DNA of 64,000 nt from G963676095 sp963676095 (lineage in GTDB: Bacteria; Bacteroidota; Bacteroidia; Bacteroidales; Prolixibacteraceae), in contig OY781040.1 of assembly GCA_963676095.1 (NCBI GenBank), positions 4,030,001 to 4,094,000 on the forward strand. Direction: 5' to 3'. The position numbers and the translations under genes were made by a program. Shown in pieces: positions 60,417-64,000 of this stretch. Position 1 is the first letter of the stretch. Each line of letters opens with the position of its first letter. The notes beneath the pieces were generated by a model that was not told the DNA's origin, did no database searches, and saw only the letters and a list, made by a program, of their open reading frames with translations.

Positions 60417-61751
60417 ATGAACTGGAACAAATTAATATCGACAAGACGTTTAGGCTCTGGACCTGTGACGGGAGAGGCCGATTTATATAACCGCACCCAA
60501 TTTCAACGGGATTATGACAGGATTATCTTTTCATCTCCCTTCCGCCGTATGCAGAATAAAACGCAGGTGTTTCCGCTCCCTGGAAGTATCTTTGTGCATA
60601 ACAGGTTGACCCATAGTCTGGAAGTGGCTTGCGTAGGTCGCTCCCTTGGAAATATATTGGCAGAAAGACTTATTGATTCGGGAATAACAAATCCCCTGAT
60701 CAGTGAGCTGGGGGCAGTTGTATCGGCAGGGTGCCTGGCGCACGATATGGGAAACCCTCCGTTCGGACACGCAGGGGAAGAGGCTATTTCCAGTTACTTC
60801 AGGGAGGGCAATGGTAAAAGTATGGAAGAGTTGCTGAATCCCGGACAGTGGAACGATCTCATTTTTTTTGACGGCAATGCCAATGCCCTGAGGTTACTCA
60901 GTCATCAGTTCAAGGGCAGGCGGGAAGGAGGGTTTGCCCTTACCTATACGACCCTGGCATCGATCGTGAAATATCCTTATGAGTCGATCGGGATTGAAAA
61001 ATCAAAGTTTGGCTTTTTTCAGTCGGAGAAAGGATTGTTCCGGGATATTGCTGAAGAGCTGGAGTTAACGCAGCTTGGGGATAGTCCCGTGAAGTTTGTG
61101 CGGCACCCTCTGGTATTCCTGGTCGAAGCGGCCGATGATATCTGTTACCAGATCATGGACCTGGAAGATGCGCATAAACTGAAAATTCTGGATTATAAGA
61201 CTACCAGCGGATTGTTCCTGAATTTTTACGACCCGCGGGGAGACAGTGCCATCCTCGATAAGATCAGCCGGACACTCCGGGTCGTGACCGACCCCAATGA
61301 ACAGATAGCCTATCTGCGTGCCGGCGTGATAAACAAGCTGGTACATGAATGCATTCAGGTGTTCGAAGAAAAGCAGGAAGCCATTCTGGAAGGTACTTTC
61401 CAGTCCCCTTTGATCAAAGAGATTAAAGGGGCTTCAAGGATCGCCATGAACGAGATCGGACCGCTCTCTGTCGAGAAAATCTACAGGGACCAGTCGGTTG
61501 TCGAGATAGAGATGACCGGCTACAAAATATTGGGTACCTTACTGGACGTATTTATTTCTGCCGTACTGGCCCCAAACTCGGGGTTTTCAAGACGGATCCT
61601 TTCGCTCATGCCCGTACAGTACCAGTCTGATCATCAGGAAACTTATGAAAAGATCCAGTCGGTGATTGATTTTGTTTCCGGCATGACAGACTTGTTCGCC
61701 CTTGATCTGTTCCGTAAAATTCAGGGGATTAGCCTGCCCTCAATCGGGTAA
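60417..61751 (+). CDS. dgt: Deoxyguanosinetriphosphate triphosphohydrolase (dGTPase)
   Basis: About 444 residues. The frame opens at 60387, but the ATG at 60417 (M-N-W-N-K-L-I-S) is the natural start. The enzyme splits dGTP to deoxyguanosine and triphosphate. The HD domain is clear: R-M-Q-N-K-T-Q-V near 47, H-N-R-L-T-H-S-L-E-V near 64, then L-A-H-D-M-G-N-P-P-F-G-H-A-G-E near 110, and E-A-A-D-D-I-C-Y near 232. The A-H-D motif and the later D in A-D-D give the metal site. A TAACTTTG box at 60291 could be its -7 element. Confidence 0.94.
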   Translation: MNWNKLISTRRLGSGPVTGEADLYNRTQFQRDYDRIIFSSPFRRMQNKTQVFPLPGSIFVHNRLTHSLEVACVGRSLGNILAERLIDSGITNPLISELGAVVSAGCLAHDMGNPPFGHAGEEAISSYFREGNGKSMEELLNPGQWNDLIFFDGNANALRLLSHQFKGRREGGFALTYTTLASIVKYPYESIGIEKSKFGFFQSEKGLFRDIAEELELTQLGDSPVKFVRHPLVFLVEAADDICYQIMDLEDAHKLKILDYKTTSGLFLNFYDPRGDSAILDKISRTLRVVTDPNEQIAYLRAGVINKLVHECIQVFEEKQEAILEGTFQSPLIKEIKGASRIAMNEIGPLSVEKIYRDQSVVEIEMTGYKILGTLLDVFISAVLAPNSGFSRRILSLMPVQYQSDHQETYEKIQSVIDFVSGMTDLFALDLFRKIQGISLPSIG

Positions 61752-61929
61752 GGACATAAGCATGCCAGGATGGTTTGATTGTCTTTTGGTTGAGTTGTTA
61801 AATGGATTAATGGTCAAATTGTGAATCCTAAATATAAAGATACACTGGCTGTCGCAATCCGGGGGAGCAAACTGCACCGGGCCCGGTTAATGCGGCGGGT
61901 GATTCGCCGCGTTTGTCAAAAGTCCTTTT

Positions 61930-63078
61930 TCAGGGCCGTTTAAAGCTGGCCCAGAAGCTTTCGGCATAGGGAGTATCTTCGAAATAATCGCGTCCTGTAA
62001 TCTTTGCCGGAGATTTTTGCAGATCAAGTACGCTTGCTTTTCTCGAGTAAGATACCTGTTGTCCCCGGGGATCTGTATAGGTCTTGTCGCAAGCAATATA
62101 TCCCGGACCGTATCGGCCATCCCAGTTTTTATAAAGACATACAAAATGATAACGGACATTCTCCTCATCGCTGCTTTTGGTGTATAGCGACCTGTCCTGG
62201 CTGCAGTTTCGTCCTGCCTCAATGACGCATTCGTTGCGGATCAGGGCATAATTCTTTTTGAGGACATACATTTTCCCGTTCATCTTTGTGGCGTAGTAGT
62301 CCCCGCTGTGGGCCAGATCGGGTTTCGAGATCTTGTATGAGATAACCCAGACAGAATCTCCGTCATAGACAGTCGATCCTTCGAGGTGAAGGTCATAATC
62401 GTTCAGCAGCTCCTCGTTAAACAAGGTATTCGAGAGCCTGGCCAGGTCCATATTCAGCAACTCGTCAAATCCGGTCTGTCCACCGGGGAACGATACCGGG
62501 TCAAAGTTCCTTTTTGCCTGGATAAATCTGTAATTACGACTGCTGTATGCATTTTCTTCGGAAGGTGCGCTGTAGCCTGTTTCGTCATAAAGATCAACAA
62601 CTGCCTCACGGTCTTCCCGGATACTGTCATTCACTTTATTCTGCTCATGATAATAAAGCTTCATTCCCAGAGGTCCTGCCAGGTAATTTTCAGGCACCTT
62701 TTGTCCGGCTGTCCGGATTATCCGGAAAAGCACCCTCGACTGGGCTGCGACGTCGATCCCGCCGATTGTATAAGTTTCTTCAGATAGCGGGATGCGGACA
62801 AAATCCTTCCCTGAAATTTCTTTTATGGAGAGTATGACATTTCTGTACCCGACAGCCGAAACAAGCAGTTTGCCATCGGCATACTCATTGGGAATTTTCA
62901 GTTCAAAAAAACCGTCAGCATCGCTGGCTGTTCCAAAATAAGTCCCTTCAATGCCAAGATTTGTATAAGCGATACCGTTTTGTTTATCTGCATCGACGAT
63001 GCGTCCTTTTATCGTTTGCGTCCGGGCCCAGGCATGAGCCCCCGCTATTAGAAATATTACTAAAAAAATTTTCTTCAT
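61930..63078 (-). CDS. CarboxypepD_reg-like secreted protein
   Basis: A 382-residue protein. The signal peptide M-K-K-I-F-L-V-I-F-L-I-A-G-A ends about A-R-T-Q-T. Residues about 22-100 form a carboxypeptidase-regulatory-like beta-sandwich (I-K-G-R-I-V-D-A-D, then S-D-A-D-G-F-F-E-L). The remainder, including R-I-I-R-T-A-G-Q-K-V-P-E-N near 120 and Y-E-D-T-P-Y-A-E-S-F-like D-Y-F-E-D-T-P-Y-A near 370, is a conserved beta-rich domain found behind such sandwiches in Bacteroidota. The function is unknown. Confidence 0.82.
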   Translation of the reverse strand: MKKIFLVIFLIAGAHAWARTQTIKGRIVDADKQNGIAYTNLGIEGTYFGTASDADGFFELKIPNEYADGKLLVSAVGYRNVILSIKEISGKDFVRIPLSEETYTIGGIDVAAQSRVLFRIIRTAGQKVPENYLAGPLGMKLYYHEQNKVNDSIREDREAVVDLYDETGYSAPSEENAYSSRNYRFIQAKRNFDPVSFPGGQTGFDELLNMDLARLSNTLFNEELLNDYDLHLEGSTVYDGDSVWVISYKISKPDLAHSGDYYATKMNGKMYVLKKNYALIRNECVIEAGRNCSQDRSLYTKSSDEENVRYHFVCLYKNWDGRYGPGYIACDKTYTDPRGQQVSYSRKASVLDLQKSPAKITGRDYFEDTPYAESFWASFKRP

Positions 63079-63315
63079 TTTTTTTAAATTTATTTTAGCC
63101 CTAACCCCGCCAGTGACGGGCAGAACAAACCTGCAGCGAATAATCCTGGTAGACCATACAAAGAACGATTCCTGAGGTTATCCTTTCGCAGCTAAAAGTT
63201 TTTTTTTACTTTAGTTTCCGTTGAGTAAAGCAACTGGAAAATCATAAAGGGATACTGTCTTTATTGTCAAAGATATTATAATCCCACGTAACGAACTTAA
63301 AGAAATTATTTCAAA

Positions 63316-63972
63316 ATGAAAACAAACAGACTGGTTTTATTGATCATCATATGCACAATTAGCTTGGGTTCATGTGTCTCAAAGAAGAAATTTGTCGAGA
63401 TGGAATCGTCAAAGCTAAGGGCTGAACAAAGGGTACGGGAACTTACCGGAGAGAATGAAGCCAAGGCAAGTCGTATCGGAACCATGATTACCGATTTTGA
63501 AAAGATGAAGCAGGAACTAATGGAAAGCAATGCAAAGAAAGATCAGATGATCAGCGACCTGACGGCAAAGATCAATGCCCTGAACTCCAACGTGAAGGAA
63601 AAGGATGCAACGATTGAAGAGAAGTTGTATTCATTCGAATTTGAAAAGAGGCAGATGCAGGAAGCCCTTCAAAAGAGCCGCGACTCGATTGCTGTCTTCC
63701 AAAATAAAAATAACAGTCTTTCCGGAGAGATCAGCAGTCTGAAATCGGATCTTTCATCGCTGCAGTTCGATTACGACCGGCAAAAGGACGACGTACAGCG
63801 ACTTAATGCACAGGCCAGGCTAAAGGACCAGAATTACGAAGAGCAATCAACCCGGTTAGCCGGATTAAAGGACGATATCCAGAAGCTGAAAACAGAAATG
63901 CAGGAAAAGGATAATACCATCGAACGGCTTCAGAATAACGTGAGCCTGCTGAAAAAAGAATTGGCAAAATAA
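63316..63972 (+). CDS. Coiled-coil lipoprotein
   Basis: A 218-residue lipoprotein. Signal M-K-T-N-R-L-V-L-L-I-I-I-C ends L-G-S-C-V-S-K-K, with Cys at 20. Nearly all of the rest is a heptad-repeat coiled coil, about residues 28-216 (for example L-T-A-K-I-N-A-L-N-S-N-V-K-E-K-D and I-E-R-L-Q-N-N-V-S-L-L). The start resembles the N-terminal part of OmpA-type proteins with a coiled-coil spacer, but no OmpA domain follows; the gene stops at 63972. It may brace the outer membrane or form a multimer. No family name is given. Confidence 0.75.
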   Translation: MKTNRLVLLIIICTISLGSCVSKKKFVEMESSKLRAEQRVRELTGENEAKASRIGTMITDFEKMKQELMESNAKKDQMISDLTAKINALNSNVKEKDATIEEKLYSFEFEKRQMQEALQKSRDSIAVFQNKNNSLSGEISSLKSDLSSLQFDYDRQKDDVQRLNAQARLKDQNYEEQSTRLAGLKDDIQKLKTEMQEKDNTIERLQNNVSLLKKELAK

Positions 63973-64000
63973 GTATAAAACGGGACATTAAAGGACCAGC

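Overview
The window comes from a Bacteroidota genome, most likely a Bacteroidales/Marinilabiliales relative. The evidence is repeated SusC/SusD outer-membrane pairs, lipoprotein signals of the M-K-K...S-C type, TAnnTTTG promoter boxes and weak Shine-Dalgarno use. No ribosomal RNA or tRNA genes were seen, so a finer placement is inference.

Layout. (1) 1-20153 is a carbohydrate or glycopeptide uptake region. It holds the end of one SusC with its SusD, then a seven-gene operon on the + strand: FAS1 lipoprotein, SusC, SusD, FAS1, FAS1-like, SusC, SusD. (2) 20272-22511 (minus) is a four-gene lipoprotein operon: CsgG-like, small lipoprotein, DUF4810, DUF799. (3) 22512-39160 is a dense accessory island. 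It holds a decayed IS5-type transposase, broken acetyltransferase genes, five arrays of 22-23 bp tandem repeats, and two copies of a ~640 bp block that ends in the last 57 codons of an IntI-like integron integrase. Three AT-rich single-gene units follow, each with ends that match as inverted repeats, as integron cassettes do. Group II introns sit in the attC-like sites. Those introns are in turn hit by an IS110 element, an IS630 element and a four-gene IS21-like transposon that carries a ParB-like and a zinc-finger protein.

(4) 39163-46019 holds a fragment of an O-antigen-ligase/TPR gene, two small secreted peptides with a shared F-R-x-A-F-A motif, two six-bladed beta-propeller lipoproteins, a membrane thioredoxin-like protein and a transglutaminase-like lipoprotein. 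(5) 46133-52446 is mostly ordinary: GNAT, pectate lyase, TPR protein, gltX, an unknown conserved protein and a YgjP-type metallopeptidase. (6) 52712-60148 echoes region 4: a second transglutaminase-like protein, a small HTH protein, a duplicated 171 bp leader ahead of two lipoprotein genes (one broken, one with a glycine-zipper tail next to a membrane protein), a DUF6624 protein and a complete O-antigen-ligase/TPR protein. (7) 60417-63972 holds dGTPase, a CarboxypepD_reg-like protein and a coiled-coil lipoprotein.

The strongest candidates for something undescribed are four. The first is the integron-like cassette array with its duplicated integrase-end platform and intron-invaded attC sites. 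The second is the IS21-like transposon with ParB and zinc-finger genes. The third is the peptide, propeller, thioredoxin and transglutaminase locus. The fourth is the glycine-zipper lipoprotein with its membrane neighbour behind the duplicated hairpin leader.
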